Assembly: GCF_024679245.1 (NCBI RefSeq)
Contig: NC_090183.1
Coordinates: 18,850,207 to 18,914,206 of the forward strand
Reading direction: 5' to 3'
DNA length: 64,000 nucleotides
Source of the DNA: Pseudorasbora parva
Lineage: Eukaryota; Chordata; Actinopteri; Cypriniformes; Gobionidae
Part shown: positions 53,521-64,000 of the stretch, in pieces
Layout of the letters: each line of letters opens with the position of its first letter
Position numbering within the stretch: position 1 is the first letter of the stretch
Made by a program: the position numbers and the translations under genes
Notes under the pieces: generated by a model
Told to the model about the DNA's origin: nothing
The model's input: the letters and a program-made list of their open reading frames with translations, nothing else
The model's database searches: none

Positions 53521-54099
53521 CTGTATCTGTCACATGTTTGTCCTGTCTTGTGTAGCACATGTGGTGTTTTGTTATTTTGGGCATGTACTCGTGTCATTGT
53601 CTAATCCCTCCCCCTTGTTTTCTTTTTAGTGTTTGATTTCACCCACCCGCATTACCTGCTTGATTTGTTCCCTTTATAAGTCCCTTTGTGTTTGCAGTCT
53701 GTCGGATCATTGTCGTGTCTATGTCTTCTGTTTCTCCATGGCCCTTCCTGGTATGTGTTTAGTTGTATTGTTTTACATTTGTTGTTTTGCCCCCCTCGTG
53801 GGTTTTTGTTTATGTTATGTTTTATTTCCGTAATTAAACATCATTTACTCTTGTTTGGATTGCTCCTCTTGTTTGGATTGCTCCTGTCTGTCTGCTGCGG
53901 CTGCTGCCTGTCTCAGTGTTTGTAGCTCTGTATAGCTGCATTTGAATCTGTATTTGATATATTTTCTGTTATCTGTACCGCTAAATATAACACCCATCAC
54001 CATATATTATTTAATATAGCCTATCAAGTTAAATTTGACATTGCTAGCTTTTAATCTAAATCACTACCATATGTGTTAGCTTTTCACTAGTGTGGTAGC
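53521..54099 (+). mobile_element. Possible solo or partial LTR, unassigned
   Basis: Begins TGTCACATG where L2 copy A stops, has a TATA-like CCCTTTATAAG at 53670-53680 and a polyadenylation-like region TTCCGTAATTAAACATC near 53825. These features fit a fish LTR, but no clear right end or target duplication is visible. GTTTGGATTGCTCCT is duplicated near 53855-53885. Treat as tentative. Confidence 0.3.
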
Positions 54100-54223
54100 T
54101 TTCCATCCTGGCACCCAGGTTTCCTGTTTTCTGAGTTCTTTAGACAACTGTGGTGAGTTTATTAAATAGACTCCATCAAACATTTGTGGTAAGTTTTGGA
54201 TTCATCAACAAATACGTTAAGCC

Positions 54224-55070
54224 ATGTCTTCTTCTCCTGCCATTGTCCCTTGCACTGTATGCTACATGTTTAGCATATCTATCTCCGTTGGCAAACAGGG
54301 CTTCACATGTGATAAATGTAAGGAAATAGTCAGGCTGAGGGATAAGATTTCAGAATTAGAGACACACATCCAGACTTTATGTGAGAGTAGTGAGAATATA
54401 ACAGCTTTAGATACTGCTTTGGATGCGACTAGCTTAGTGAACACTCAGTGTTTGGTTCCGGCTGAGCCCTTGCAGCAGGGCAACTGGGTAACTGTGAGAC
54501 GGCATAGTCGCAGATCTAAAAACCCCTCTTCTGTTCCGATTAGAACATCAAACAGGTTCTCCCCACCCACTGAAGATCCTGTTGAAAGTGCCCTAGTTAT
54601 TGGCGATTCTATTACACGGAAATTGAAAATTGAGACACTAGCCACCATAGTCACATGTTTACCGGGAGCCAGAGCGCCTGACATCAAAGCAAATTTAAAA
54701 GTGCTGGCTAAAGCTAATTATAAATTCTCTAAGATTATTATTCACATTGACACTAATGCTGTTTGACTTCGCTAGTCGGATATCACCAAAATTAACATTA
54801 AAGAGGTGTGTAAAATCGCAAGTACAATGTCAACGGCAGTCTTTTTCTCTTGTCCCCTCCCTGTTAAAAGGAGTGATGAAAAAGTTAGCAGATTATCATC
54901 ACTCAATGGCTGGTTGTCTAAGGGGTGTCTGCAAAACAACAGAGTTCATAGACAATTGGAAAAGTTTTTGGGGCAGACCTGATCCGTTGAAGATAGACGG
55001 CATTCGTCCCTCCTGGGCTGGTGCTGCTCTTCTCTCTAGTAATTTGGCACATAGTCTTAGAGCTAAGCCT
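54224..55070 (+). pseudogene. L2 ORF1: PHD-like finger, coiled coil and SGNH esterase-like domain
   Basis: A 180-codon open part from 54224. Cysteines in [20 protein letters not shown] and CDKC form a PHD-like finger. A short coiled coil follows ([15 protein letters not shown]). The esterase block I is [12 protein letters not shown] (GDS motif, catalytic S) with [10 protein letters not shown] next. The block expected to read HIGTND appears as HIDTNAV, so the oxyanion glycine and asparagine are changed, and the frame stops at 54766. Degraded remnants (FFSCPLPVKRSDEK) continue to about 55070. ORF1 would normally bind LINE RNA. Confidence 0.7.
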
Positions 55071-55369
55071 TGACTCACTGGGGCCCAGGTCTGGAAGCAG
55101 ACAAACTGGCTAAACCAACCGTCTGCTAGTTGTCTCACATCACCAGAATCAGCTAATTCTCAGCACATAGAGACTCTTTCACCTAGATATTATCACATAG
55201 AGACTATGTCTGTTCCCCGAATTAGTAAATACAAAGTCATCAAAACCATTCAACAGTAAACATTTAATTGATGTCCAACAAATAAACAACAGATATAATA
55301 CAGATGAACAATTGATAAAGATAAATTTTGATCCCTTTCGCCAAAACCGCTTATTGTAAATGATATGAT

Positions 55370-57770
55370 AACCGAGAAGTTCTGTTTTTGACAGAAACCT
55401 GGCTAAAACCTGACGACTACATTATTTTAAATGAGTGCACCCCCCAAGATTATTGTAATAAACACGAGCCACATCTGAAAAATAAAGGGCGAGGTGTTGC
55501 TGCAATTTCTAATAATATCTTCAGCATTTCTCAGAAGTCTAGCTTCAAATAGAAGTCCTTTGAAGTTTTGGTTCTTTATGTAACGTTGTGTAGTGTAAAT
55601 GATAAATCGCGTTTGCCACCAGGGCACAATACAGACTTTGCTGGTTTTATATCAGAGTTAGAATTGGCTGCAGATAAAGTACTAATTGTTGATTTTAATA
55701 TTCATGTAGAAAATGAAAAAGACTCATTGGGATTGGAATTTAGAGACATTCTAAACTCTATTGGACTTAGACAACACGTATCAGGACCCACTCACTGCCG
55801 TAATCATACTTTAGATCTAATAATGTCACATGGAATAAATGTTGATAACATTCAAAATTCTGCAGCAGAGTGATGACATCTCAGATAATTACCTAATATC
55901 ATGTATACTTAATTTAGCTAAGGCAGCAAAGCCATCCCCTCGCTTCAAATGTGGCAGGACTATAACCGCTGCGACTAAAGATTGCTTTATACACAATCTT
56001 CCTCATCAGTTCCATCTCCTCAGCATTACAGATAGCCTAGAGGAACTTGATGTTGCAACAGAAAATATTGACTCTCTCTTTACTAGCACTTTACACATAG
56101 TTGCTCCCCACCTTAAAGAAGATTAAAGAAAATAATTAAATGGCGTGGTACAACGAGCACACTCTGGCCCTTAAAACAGCAGCCAGAAAAATGGAGCGCA
56201 GCTGGAAGAAAACAAAACTGGAGGTTTTTCGCAATTTGTGGAGAAAAAACATGATTGCATACAGAAAGGCCATAAAAATTGCTTTTTATGGCCTTTAGAT
56301 CTGCTTATTTCTCAACTCTTTTAGAAGAAAACAAACACAACCCTAGGTATTTATTCGATACAGTGGCTAAATTAACAAAAAATAAAGCTTCAACTTCTAA
56401 CGCTTGTAAACAGCACAGCAGTAATGATTTTATGAGCTTCTTTACTGGTAAGATTGATAATATTAGGAATACAATTATAACCATGCTGCCGTCTACTACA
56501 GTATCAATTCAGACAGAGCATTGTAGTGTCACTAAGGAACAATTACACTCATTCACTGCTATAGGAGGAGAAGAATTGGCTATTTAAGAATATAATATAT
56601 AACTTATTAAATCATCCAAATCAACAGCATGTATGCTTGACCCTATACCGACTAGGCCATTAAAAGAGATGCTTCCAGAGGTCATAGATCCTCTGCTTAA
56701 TATAATTCATCCTTGACATTAGGATATGTACCGAAAACTTTTAAGTTGGCTATAATTAAACCACTTGATCCTAAAGAATTAGTCAATTACAGGCCAATCT
56801 CAAATCTACCATTTCTATCAAAAATACTAGAAAAGGCTGTGTCTTCACAATTATGTTGCTTTTTAGAAAGAAATGGTATATGTTAGGATTTCCAGACAGG
56901 ATTTAGACCATATCATAGTACTGAGACTGCTCTCATCAGAGTTACAAATGATTTACTCTTATCATCTGATCGTGGCTGTATCTCTCCATTAGTGTTACTC
57001 GATCTTAGCACTGCATTTGATACTATCGATCACAATATTCTTTTGAATAGACTCGAAAATTATGTTAGCATTAGTGGAACTGCATTGGCATGGTTTAAAT
57101 CGTACTTATCTGACCGTTATCAGTTTGTAGCAATAAATGAAGACTTGTCACACCGATCACAAGTTCAGTATGGAGTGCCACAAGGCTCAGTGTTAGGACT
57201 GTTGCTTTTCACCCTGTATGCTACCACTGGGAGATATCATTAGGAAGCATGGCATTCGTTTTCATTGTTATGCTGACGATACTCAGCTCTATATTTCTTC
57301 ACGCCCTGACAAAATTTACCAATTCACAAGATTAACGAAATGCATAGCTGATATAAAAAATTGTATGAATAGTAATTTTTTGCAACTTAATTCAGATAAA
57401 ACCTAGAATACTGTCTAACACTTGTTGAATGCTCTGTCAATCCCTCGTCGTTAGTGAGGAACCTGGGTGTGCTCTTTGATACCAATCTTTCATTTGAAAG
57501 CTACGTTTCTAGCATCTGTAAAACTGCTAGATATATAAAAATATATCTAAATTACGGCACATGCTTTCAATGCAAAATGCTGAACAATTAGTACATGCGT
57601 TCATGAGCTCAAGGCTAGATTATTGTAATGCTCTACTGGGTGGTTGCCCTGCTCGCTTAATAAACAAACTCCAAATACTCCAAAACGCAGCGCCTCACCG
57701 GCACGCCATCCTCAATAAACCTGTCTCCGGCGAAATAACGCCGATCTTTCATGTATTTATACTCTAGTCT
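55370..57770 (+). pseudogene. L2 ORF2 remnants: endonuclease and reverse transcriptase
   Basis: Endonuclease words FLTETWLKPDDY, VLIVDFNIHVEN (GDFN has become VDFN) and NHTLDLIMSHGI. RT words are LLDLSTAFDTIDHNILL, VQYGVPQGSVLG, FHCYADDTQLYI and SSRLDYCNALLGGCPARL. They fall in at least five frames with stops between, so no protein can be made. The order is that of a complete L2 ORF2. Confidence 0.75.
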
Positions 57771-57919
57771 AATCGACGCGCCATCTTTAATAAACCTGTC
57801 TCTTGCGTGATACCCAGAAATGTTTAATATTCTGATCTAATATGGTTTCTGACCTGTAAGGTTGCCAGAATAATAATCATACACTGTTTGATAATAGGCC
57901 AGAGGAGAACTGGCACTTT

Positions 57920-59395
57920 GCTCTTTTTGCATCAATGTCAAGTTATGTCATAAGCTCTGTAGCTACAGAGCAGAATTAGTTTGAGACACTTGACTGCGTG
58001 ACGTGATCGCTCGTTTGTGTTGCTTGTTTGTCGTTATCTAATCATAGCCTAATGCCTCGTTAATGATTCGCTTGACACGGCTTATACCTCATGGGTTTTT
58101 GCACCCAGACCACTATTAATCAGGGCTTCACGATTAACAGAAGTTAGGCTGGAATCACGATTTGCTTCAGTTTTGAAATTGCTAAATATAAATGACATAT
58201 GCTATGCACTGACACCAGTGCATTGACCTGTTTGCATTAAGGCACAACACTTACATTTTGGATTTAAAAATATCTAAACTACTAGAAAAATTGTTAATTT
58301 TGTGACTTGTGTAAATAGGCTTTTCTAAAATGTTCCCAAAATGCTTAAATCCAGAGAAAGGCCTTATTTCAAACCAGATATGGATGCATCCCCTATCAAT
58401 GACATCATGCCCTCATGCCCTCATGCCCTCGAGTTTGTTTATTTTGTAGAAACCAGGAAAACACCAAAGATTAAAATATATTATGTGCTCATTAGATAGG
58501 TGAGCAGCTCTTTGGATACATTTATTGACATAAAACTGTTATATAGCTCAACGTTAACGTTATATAGCTCAAAAGTCTTTTGGTAAATCACTGTGGACGC
58601 TATTCTATAAGCCTCGGCTTGGATGACATGGTGTTCTCAACGCATAGCAAAAAGATCCTTAGTCCAGGCATATGCTCTCTTTGGGTGGTGTCTTGTTTAT
58701 TATAAAGGTAGAAAAGGTATTTTACATAAAGATAATTCACCCAGTGCTAACTAAAGTGCAATCAGGGGAGTGGGTGCTCGCGTCTATGGTAAGAACTGTG
58801 TGGTACGGTAAGATAAGACCCCCTGAGTAATCGAGTGTTTTCTACCTGCGTTTCGTTAGCTACTGTGACATCTGGGTGCCTGTCTATTTCAGATCTATAG
58901 ACTATAGTGTTTAGTCTCATATCAGACTTTCTGTGCTAGGGCACCCTCGGTTACGATTATGAATCAAACAGAATTGTGTATTTTCACTAAAGCTCACAAC
59001 ACCATATTACGGTCATATTAAAGGTTGTATACACAAGGTTCATCTAGTTATCCGACTGCAGCACTAATATTATTCTGCACTTAATCTGACCCGGTCTACA
59101 TAAAGATATTTATCCAATATAGTAACTGAAATTGCAGCATGGGAGTACAGTAAGCAAGCAGAGTGCACACCCTTTATAAATGAACAGAAACAGTTAAATG
59201 CTTCAGTTCAGCTAAACTCCTACACTCTTTCGGAAACTGTTATAGTCTAATCTGACTACACTGCACCATCTATTGCATGTTCCGTCTATTGCATCTTCGG
59301 TGGTTGAATGTATTCACACTACATTACTACTACGCGCTGAACCACTTTTTCTTTATTTTGTGCATTTTCTGTTGCGTCTTCAATAGGGCATTGAT
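57920..59395. other. No gene recognised
   Basis: AT-rich, non-coding in appearance. CATGCCCT is repeated three times at about 58406-58429, and GTTATATAGCTCAACGTTAA with its near repeat lies at 58538-58573. No TE termini are clear. Confidence 0.4.
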
Positions 59396-59399
59396 TTAA

Positions 59400-59798
59400 A
59401 GGTCCCGTTTTTCATGTGTTTTTGAAGCTTTGATTGTGTTTACAGTTTGCAATATAACATGAGTTCATGTTTCACGTGTAAAAAAAACAAAAAGAAAAAA
59501 AAAATTCACACAATTTACTTATCTGTATACCACTGTTTTCTCTGTCCTAAAAATGGGCTGATGATTTCCTTGTTCTATGAAGTCCCTCCTTCAGAAATAC
59601 ATAAAAAGTTCTGATTGTGCCAGCGATGCCCGTGTTGTAATTCGACAGCAGCTTAGCGTAACTGTTCTAGTGACGTCATTAAAGCAGGAAGTGCAGGGAT
59701 GTAGTCCAAGCCGGCCGTTCGGTGTAGGCTTTGAAAGGGAACTTCTGTTAAATAAAATATCTAAAGTTTTTAAGATGGGATCGCGAAGAACAGGACCT
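59400..59798. mobile_element. TTAA-target MITE, 399 bp
   Basis: TTAA at 59396-59399 and 59799-59802. Inverted ends AGGTCCCGTTTTTC and GAAGAACAGGACCT. I recognise internal phrases (GGCCGTTCGGTGTAGGC) from an abundant cyprinid interspersed repeat. It is non-coding and probably mobilised by a Kolobok- or piggyBac-type transposase. Confidence 0.75.
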
Positions 59799-59915
59799 TT
59801 AAATGCTCAACAGAGATGTCTGTGATTGGTTATGCTCAACACTGCAAAACGCATGATAAATGCTATCCCTCAACACTTTTCAGAGACTAAAGGAGCAGAT
59901 CCACTTGTCCGTGCA

Positions 59916-60092
59916 ACACTTCTGTCGCGCCATGCTCCACTTTATTCCTTTGGTTGACCTCAAGCGACTTTAACGCACCCGCATAGTATTCCGAGAAGGC
60001 AGTGCTGCATTTGAACGGATTTGAATGCACAAATGAGGGGAAGCGTCACAACATCACACTTCAGTCGTGTCGCAAAAGTCGATCTCCATGAT
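59916..60092 (-). mobile_element. Inverted fragment of the TTAA/THAP family
   Basis: The reverse complement of 1430-1590 aligns here with scattered substitutions: CTCCACTTTATTCC, CTCAAGCGACTT, GCTGCATTTGAAC and GTCGATCTCC recur in the same order. Neither terminus is present. Confidence 0.65.
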
Positions 60093-60267
60093 AACACAAT
60101 ATGCAGGGGGAGTGTTTGAAAATCGATTCCTATCAGCTGGTACCAAATATAGCATTGGCTATTGACACGGAGTATGCTTATTTGATTCCTGGGCCATACC
60201 ATAAATAACAAGGGCCCTCTTGCAGTGAGCTTTTTCTCTTCCCTAATGTTGTGCACACTGTGCGACT

Positions 60268-60428
60268 TACATTTACGCATTTTGGCAGACGCTTTTATCC
60301 AAAGCGACTTACATTGCATTTTCAAGGTACACATTTTAAATTTTTTTGTCAATTCTTGCTTTCCCTGGGAATCGAGCCCATGATCTTGGCGTTGCTAACG
60401 CCACGCTCTACTGGTTGAGCTACAGGAA
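60268..60428 (-). mobile_element. tRNA-derived SINE with L2 tail
   Basis: On the minus strand a tRNA-like head has an A box (GTAGCTCAACCAGTAGAG) and a B box (GGGCTCGATTCCC). A short body follows, then GTCGCTTTGGATAAAAGCG and TCTGCCAAAATGCG, the L2-type hairpin tail. This layout matches cyprinid tRNA-SINEs mobilised by L2 partners, such as HAmo-like SINEs (name uncertain). It is not a functional tRNA gene: the acceptor stem does not close. Confidence 0.78.
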
Positions 60429-60689
60429 AGCCACAATGCATATGCATTTGGCAGACTTACGATAGTCATCGTTATTGTTGTTCCCTATATCGCGGGAACT
60501 TCGCACTGCGTCGAAACGACGAATTTGGGGATGCTCCCTAAGCATCAACGCATCTGAAGTATGAATGAAACTAGTCCAATCCTGATTGGTGTTACGTCAT
60601 GACGTAGATGTGACGGCACACCAGGGCTTACCGTCTTTTCCAGACCTGCACAATGAGTTGTGCAGGTCCTGGAATAAACCATACTCCGC

Positions 60690-61172
60690 GTCTCTCCAAT
60701 CCCCCAGTACTGGATTATTCTAATGTGCTGGGGGCGCGCAAGGCTGGTTATGGGACGATGCCGCGGGTCTTTTAATCTTTTGCCCGAATCGGCCTCGTCC
60801 CTTAAAGCGCCGGTACTGCCCACCAAGCCATGCCGCGATACATCCGGGTTGGTGGGCAGGGCATATATGGCGGTTGGGCGGGCTGGTAGTTCCCTGCATA
60901 CATTATCGATTTTGCAGGGGTACCAGGCCGACCTCCTCAAAGAACTAGGGGGTTCAATACTCTGCGTTCTAAGGGGAAGGCTGTCCCAAGTGGGCAGCCT
61001 CAGCCGTCAACCAGCTCCTCGCACTGGCAGGTGCAAAAAGAGAGTGTCGCTTTTAGAGCCCCTCCTCCGGGAGCCTGGCAACAAAGGCGGCGCTCTCAAC
61101 AGCAGTCTTCAAGGCCGAAGGGCGATCTGAGGAACGTCATTCTCGCTAAGAAGGCTGCTGAGAAGAAGTCCT
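60690..61172 (+). pseudogene. DIRS gag fragment (copy 2)
   Basis: Matches the middle and end of the intact gag at 13652-15130 with a large internal deletion. Around 60780-60940 one frame reads LPESASSLKAPVLPTKPCRD then TSGLVGRAYM; the C-terminal part (REPGNKGG in one frame) is out of phase. Multiple frame changes make it non-functional. Confidence 0.7.
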
Positions 61173-61209
61173 AGCCGCGCAGGGCTTCCAAGAGCGGTCC
61201 CTCCCAAGT

Positions 61210-62615
61210 TTGCATTCTGTGCGGCCTTCTTGGGAAAACAATTTGGCAATCCCGACGTCACTGACGCTTCGGGTCACATCATTTTCCCATGGGCAAGTGC
61301 TGTCCCAGTTGCCTCGAAAAAGACCTGCGATGGGACAGCACTTGTCCCCACACACCGAAAATTGTTGCCAGCTGCTCCCTGCCATGGTTCCGCTTCAGGG
61401 GGCTGGGAACGAGGTTCAAATAACACTTGAGGTCGGCCTCGAGAGGCTGATTCCCTTAGTAGCTTATCTCGGCGCATGGAAATGCCTTACGAATATATCA
61501 ACATGGGTCCTGCATACTGTAGAAATAGGGTACAGACTGCAGTTCGATCACCCCCCTCCAAAATTCAATGGGGTGACATGGACTGCAGTGGTGCCACAGC
61601 GGGTTCGGGTAATGGAACAAGAAGTAAAATCCTTGCTGGCAAAGGAAGCCATAGAAAAAGTTCCTATGTCGGAGAGGGAGGCCGGGTTCTACAGCCGGTA
61701 CTTTATAGTTCCAAAAAAGGATAGAGGGCTTCGGACGATTTTAGATCTAAGGTATCTGAACCGGTCTCTGAAGAGATTCAGGTTCTAGATGTTAACTATC
61801 CCTACCATCGTGAGTCAGATCCAGCCCGAGGACTGGTTCGTCACGATAGATTTAAAAGACGCCGATTTCCATATATCCATCCTTCCATGCCACAGAAAGT
61901 TCCTGACGTTCGCTTTCGGGCGAAGCATACCAATATTGTGTACTTCCGTCTAGCTCTTTCCCCTCGCATGTTCATGAAGTGCATGGATGCAGCTCTGGCT
62001 CCATTGAGACTTCAGGGCATCCGTGTACTGAATTATATCGACGACTGTCTAATGGCTAATTCTGTCACAGTCGTACGTGATGGCAGTTCGACATCGAGAT
62101 GTAGTTCTGTCACACATCCAGTGCTTGGGGCTGAGACTCAACATGAAAAAGAGTGTGTTGGAGCCAGCCCAGAAAACGAGTTTTCTGGGGGTTATATGGG
62201 ACTCGATTTCGATGCGGGCACAATCATCCCCCACGCGAGTCGAGACCTCTCTGGCGATAGTCTCAGGAATGAAGCTAGGCCAGAATATCACTGTGAAACA
62301 CTTTCAGAGAGTGTTAGGGCACCTAGCAGCAGCGTCCAACATTATTCCCTTCGGCCTGTTGCACATGAGGGCCCTGCAGTGGTGGCTAAAGACCAGGGGG
62401 TTCACCCTTTTCGTAGGATCAGAGTAACGCGCAAACACCTTCGGGCTCTAATCATATGGAAGAAAGTCTGGTTTCTGTCCCAGGGACCAGTGCTGGGAGC
62501 ATCATGTTGCCGGAAGACTGTTTCAACAGATGCATCCCTCACTGGTTGGGGCGCGGTCATGGAAGGCCGCTTTGCGAGAGGTCCGTGGGAGGAATGTCAT
62601 TCCTCCTGGCACATA
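61210..62615 (+). pseudogene. DIRS RT and start of RNase H (copy 2)
   Basis: 61210-61788 encodes the pol N-terminus and first RT part (LIPLVAYLGAWKCL, REAGFYSRYFIVPKKDRG, TILDLRYLNRSLK). After a stop, WFVTIDLKDADFHI holds motif A. A later frame contains LNYIDDCLMAN, the YIDD catalytic motif (near 62030-62060), and ends with VSTDASLTGWGAVMEG, the start of RNase H, cut at 62615 by an L2 insertion. Catalytic motifs survive but frames do not connect. Confidence 0.8.
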
Positions 62616-63428
62616 CCCATACCGGGAACACTTCCCATAACACCTGATGTACTCGTTACATCATAAAAAGAGTGGCATCTACGCTAATGTTAGTCTCTCT
62701 GTTTATCCCGAAGTTCATCCCAGATCCGGGCCGTGTCAGGATCGGATGGTGGACCTGCGCCTGCACATGACCAAAGCATCCTGGAGTGTCTGCTGAGACC
62801 GTGTCAATTGGTGTCTCCACTGAATTTGCCTCAACTGCACGTCATGCTCAAAAAACCCATCTCCGGCCCAATAATTCCGATCTTTCATGTATTCATACTC
62901 TTGCGTAATCAACGCACCATACTAAATAAACCCGTCTTTTGCGTGATACCCTGCAATTTTGAATAATCCGATCTAATATGATTTCTGACCTGTAAGGTTG
63001 CCAGAATAATAATCATACACGGAGTTAATATGCTTGAGGAGAACTGGCACCCCGACTGAGTCTGGTTTCTCCCAAGGTTTATTTTTCTCCATCATGCCCT
63101 GATGGAGTTTTGGTTCCTTGCCACTGTCACCTTTGGCTTGGCTTGCTCAGTTGGGGACACTAAAATTATGATCAAAGTTATTCAACTAGTTATACAGATA
63201 AAATTTATAAATTAGGTTTTAATTAATTCTTTAAACTATAATACAGACCTGCCAACATTGTCTCTCTATGATAAATTAAAGTAAACTGATAACATCCCTG
63301 TTTTCTCCAGAACGACTGTACAGCCAAATCTAATTTTGATGCAGTATTATCCTGTTTGACACTGTGAAGCTGCTTTGACACAATCGTGATTGTAAAAGCG
63401 CTATATAAATAAAGTTGATTGATTGATT
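62616..63428 (+). mobile_element. 5'-truncated L2 LINE, copy C (813 bp, 3' UTR)
   Basis: Only the end of the L2 unit: GAGAACTGGCACCCC, GGTTTCTCCCAAGG and GAAGCTGCTTTGACAC, then AAGCGCTATATAAATAAAG with a (TTGA)n tail. It shares 3' UTR with copy B over 62846-63050. Imperfect duplication GGCACATA (62608-62615) and GGCATA (63429-63434) flanks it within the DIRS RNase H gene. Confidence 0.8.
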
Positions 63429-63434
63429 GGCATA

Positions 63435-63700
63435 AATTGTCTAGAGATGATGGCGGTCTACAAAGCTCTGAGGAGTTTTTTCCCGGATCTCCGTGGGCAC
63501 CACGTTCTGGTCCGCATGGACAATATGGCAGTCGAGGTGTACCTGAACCGCCAAGGGGGGTTGAGGTCGCGCCCTCTGTGCAGACTGGCACATCTCATCC
63601 TCCTCTGGTCACAAGAGAAATTGTTATCCCTCAGGGCAATTTACATCCCGAGAATACAAAATCAGGGGGGGTCAGGGGGTCAGGTACGAAGAGGCTGGAC
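63435..63700 (+). pseudogene. DIRS RNase H continued (copy 2)
   Basis: Resumes immediately after the L2 copy with NCLEMMAVYKALRSFFPDL and VRMDNMAVEVYLNRQGG, matching residues 46-90 of the intact frame at 11459-13285, then LSLRAIYIPRIQNQG. It breaks off after a GGGG run near 63670. The recombinase region is absent. Confidence 0.75.
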
Positions 63701-63837
63701 TACCAGCAAATGTGATAGAGACCTTACTCAGCTCCAGTAACCCTTGGTGTGGCCTAGTGGGTACTCGTTCCCCAAATTCGTTGTTTCGAAGCAGTGTGAA
63801 GTTCCCTCGATATAGAGAACGTCTCAGGTTATGTATA

Positions 63838-64000
63838 TGTGGCAAGGGGGCGGGTTCAGCGAGGTCTGCAGTGGGAGATAGAGCCTCGGGACGAGCGGTA
63901 AGTGAGTGGGTTGGACGCAGATTGATAACACCTGTATCTCGTTTCAGTAATGGGCGTGGAGAGAGGATAAAACGCCTGGAGAAACGGAAGCAGGAGAGAG
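63838..64000 (+). mobile_element. Probable start of an LTR element, cut by the window edge
   Basis: Begins TGTGGCAAGGGGGCGGG directly after DIRS sequence and continues GCGAGGTCTGCAGTGGGAG and GTAATGGGCGTGGAGAG. These phrases resemble LTRs of fish Gypsy-like elements that I have seen, and a TG start at a junction supports it. The rest lies outside the window. Confidence 0.4.

Larger units (their letters stand above)
54100..57919 (+). mobile_element. L2-type LINE, copy B, with SGNH-esterase ORF1 (decayed)
   Basis: Ordered remains of a full L2 LINE: 5' leader, ORF1 (54224 onward), endonuclease (about 55370-55870), RT (about 56750-57400) and part of the 3' UTR up to GAGAACTGGCAC at 57919, matching 63037-63050. 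The far 3' end is missing, so it was lost after insertion. ORF1 with an esterase domain fits ZfL2-1-type elements. Many stops and frameshifts are present. Confidence 0.75.
60479..63837 (+). mobile_element. Second DIRS element, degraded, plus strand
   Basis: Left terminal repeat at 60479-60640 (TTCCCTATATCGCGGGAAC, then GCACTGCGTCGAAACG as in the other DIRS). A truncated gag, RT, and RNase H split by an L2 tail (62616-63428) follow, then a piece resembling the internal complementary region (63730-63837: GTTTCGAAGCAGTG, GGTTATGTATAT). The recombinase gene and right terminal repeat are missing. It retains exactly the RT segment lost from the element at 11040-15404. The repeat keeps a CCAAT pair (60576-60589) and CRE-like sequence (TTACGTCATGACGTA, 60592-60606). 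Confidence 0.85.

Noticed and set aside
60361..60428. Possible tRNA gene with A and B boxes
   Set aside because: No closing acceptor stem, and it is joined to a SINE body and L2 tail.

Overview
This 64 kb window reads as teleost fish DNA, most likely a cyprinid (zebrafish or carp relative). It is AT-rich with long (TC)n, (AG)n, (TG)n and (TTTA)n microsatellites. It carries fish-type L2, Tx1/L1, DIRS, BEL/Pao, Tc1, hAT, PIF/Harbinger and TTAA-target (Kolobok/piggyBac-like) elements, plus a tRNA-derived SINE with an L2 tail. I found no convincing host protein-coding gene. Nearly every supported coding region belongs to a transposable element (TE), and most unannotated stretches look like older TE debris.

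Layout. 1-9.4 kb: a decayed TTAA-family element, then a Tx1-clade LINE bounded on both sides by (TC)n and split by a 1.49 kb hAT with an 8-bp target duplication. 10.5-15.4 kb: a 62-bp minisatellite, then a DIRS element (minus strand) with complete inverted termini, internal complementary region, gag and RNase H/recombinase, but lacking its reverse-transcriptase core. 16.1-18.4 kb: an intact Tc1-like transposon (331-aa DD34E transposase) inside an older TTAA element. 19.3-23.3 kb: a nearly intact L2 LINE inside a short DNA transposon with a 9-bp duplication. 23.6-24.8 kb: a TTAA element with a P2X7-like exon and a THAP start in divergent orientation. 26.3-27.5 kb: a second 62-bp array and a LINE tail. 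28.7-33.1 kb: a 4.3 kb element with terminal repeats over 300 bp and a perfect 64-bp hairpin inside.

35.3-53.5 kb is a six-level nest: L2 LINE > BEL/Pao retrotransposon > 8.8 kb DNA element > 5.8 kb CACTG-ended element > TTAA element > two hAT-like elements with 5-bp duplications. Target duplications or short repeats mark each level. The BEL LTRs look identical over 547 bp, so that insertion is young, and the 8.8 kb cargo probably entered it as one preassembled unit. 52.4-64 kb: a Harbinger, a second L2 with a decayed SGNH-esterase ORF1, a 399-bp TTAA MITE, a SINE, a degraded DIRS that keeps RT motifs and is split by an L2 tail, and the start of an LTR at the window edge.

How the parts relate. 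Autonomous-looking enzymes (Tc1 transposase, the L2 protein with one frameshift, DIRS recombinase) sit beside many non-autonomous passengers. Calls rest on visible motifs, terminal repeats and target duplications read by eye; family names come from knowledge of the families and no database search was run.
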